Assembly: GCA_037178625.1 (NCBI GenBank)
Contig: CM074136.1
Location: 1 to 64,000 of the forward strand
Reading direction: 5' to 3'
Origin: Skeletonema tropicum
Lineage: Eukaryota; Bacillariophyta; Thalassiosirophyceae; Thalassiosirales; Thalassiosiraceae
Length of the DNA: 64,000 bases
Part shown: positions 62,579-64,000 of the stretch, piece by piece
Position numbering within the stretch: position 1 is the stretch's first letter
Layout of the letters: each line of letters opens with the position of its first letter
The notes under the pieces: model-generated
Seen by the model: the letters and a program-made list of their open reading frames with translations, nothing else
What the model was told of the DNA's origin: nothing
Databases searched by the model: none
Program-made: the position numbers and the translations under genes

Positions 62579-64000
62579 GAATGAGGCCGTCCCCCACCTC
62601 TCCGAAAACGAATACGAATCCGCTCCTACGTAGGTAGGAACTGGTAGGTACTGCTTGCTGGATTCGGATCCGGGGAGGCATAAAAAGTGCTCCACACCGT
62701 CCGAAAACGAAAAGCACGAAGCACAATATCATCATGAAACATCATACCATGTACATATATGAGGAGAGTATCAAGCACCAACAGTTGTAATTGGCAAGGT
62801 TGGAAAATGGAAGCACCATCTGCCAGGCCGTGGGCACCGGCACAGCTGGTGGCGCTGCCGCTGGTGCCGGTACTTAACCTCATCGGCTCCGGTGATGTTA
62901 CATACTAACAAAATCTTCGATCATCATATCATTTCAACGACTGCGGTTTCTAATGTCACCAATGTGTTATTATCCATCGAATGAGATTCCCAGTGAAGCG
63001 ACATCTTATGATAAATAGTGATGAATTTTAGCTCACAACCAGAGGGTCATGAGCCATGAACACTCATCTATTACTACTTTAGCGGTGATAATTTAACAAT
63101 AATTGACGAGTCGGCGCTGCATTTGTATCCGTGTGGTACTGTCGATACAAGCTCCCTTGATTATCCAACGATACAGCGTTTAGCTAAAATTTTCTAGAGG
63201 AGAGGAGAGGAGTGGGGATCGTGACGATGTTTACAATAAGTGACGTCTAAAGAGGCGACAATCTGCTGTAGATGAAGATCTATCCTGGAACTAAATCTGA
63301 GATGACTATTGAGAGACAATGGGTGATCACCAAAAAATATACACAATATACGGTAGAAGCCGTCAATCTGGAGAAAGAAAGGGTGAATGATTCTTGAAAA
63401 GCACTGTGCTGAAGGGTGTGCAACATTTTATCGAAGGAGGTTGGTCAGCTAGAAGAACAATGGTAGTCTAGTTGACTCAGTCGTGGTGCAACATGCGTCT
63501 TCCTTTCAACCTGTGCAACGATCTACATAAGAAGAAGAAATATAAAACATTATTTAAAGCAGATAATTATCCTTATTAATGATTGTTAGCAACCATCACA
63601 TAAGCACTTATGTATTGTCTTCTAGAGAGATTACATCGTGTTAATTATTGATTCGAGGCTGCAACACTGGATAAGAAACAGCAAGGCGGTCTGCTCTTGT
63701 GATATTATATGGATTGATTGCAATATAATGTGTTCTCGTGTGTATTTATAACATCCTAATGAGATTTTTATGCCCACACATGCATCTGTTGACAAAATTC
63801 AAAATTCAACACCCAAAGGACATTGCCTACAAGTGATTTCAAGGCAGATACCAGGCGGGTTGAGTACCAATATCGGTCATCAACATTATTATAGAGCAGA
63901 GAATGCTGTGGAGGCCTTATGAATCTATTTATGCGTTTCTTCGTCGACGATATTTGCCACCTTCACCAAAATAGACCAAAAATCGATGCCGTCGATATAC

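Larger units (their letters stand above)
61937..64000. other. About 2.1 kb without a recognisable gene
   Basis: No ATG-initiated frame here looks like a protein, and I found no tRNA or rRNA signature. The stretch contains short inverted repeats (62516-62538; ACCGGCAC at 62836-62843 against 62864-62871), a GGTACCGAG-rich segment at 62470-62550, repeated CCGAAAACGAA words near 62600 and 62700, and a GGAGA-rich tract near 63200. From about 62900 to 64000 the DNA is AT-richer and nothing is supported. Confidence 0.6.

Overview
The window looks like nuclear DNA of a eukaryote, most probably a centric diatom (Thalassiosirales-like). The reasons are two ankyrin proteins of the style common in Thalassiosira-type genomes (PLHxAC repeats separated by AYPGSER / YFYxLYPD linkers), a GT-AG intron with a GTAAGT donor, compact gene spacing with convergent and divergent pairs, and serine/glutamine/aspartate/histidine-rich low-complexity protein. 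The assignment to diatoms is an inference; the species cannot be named from the sequence.

Positions 1 to about 52,090 are one head-to-tail tandem array of a ~1.89 kb unit: 27 complete copies plus a truncated, diverged edge copy, with the left end outside the window. Copies differ mainly by single-base indels and a few shared substitutions. No open frame exceeds about 120 codons and none resembles a known protein, so I read it as non-coding macrosatellite DNA. Each unit carries a 32-bp-arm foldback, an 18-bp perfect palindrome, a second 12-bp palindrome, a 32-bp inverted repeat matching at 30/32, and a 216-bp stretch with 13 TCGA tetranucleotides. Part of each unit matches the adjacent gene: about 40 bp of its 5' flank, joined to 28 bp identical to the inside of its coding region.

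From 52,123 to 61,936 there are five genes. They are a 775-residue four-helix membrane protein with a very long disordered N-terminus (+); convergent to it, an aminoglycoside-phosphotransferase-fold kinase closest in motifs to 5-methylthioribose kinase (-); divergent from that, a two-exon protein with two NTF2/SnoaL-like domains (+); and two paralogous ankyrin-repeat proteins (+). The [NTF2-like gene - ankyrin gene] block was duplicated in tandem. The second NTF2-like copy survives only as a frameshifted ~200-bp relic, and a ~490-bp MITE-like element with a candidate 10-bp target-site duplication sits between that relic and the second ankyrin gene.

From 61,937 to the end (about 2.1 kb) I see no convincing gene, only short inverted repeats and one 24-bp motif shared with the spacer before the first ankyrin gene. 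The genes do not form an obvious pathway. The main interest is the array and its mosaic relationship to the neighbouring membrane-protein gene.
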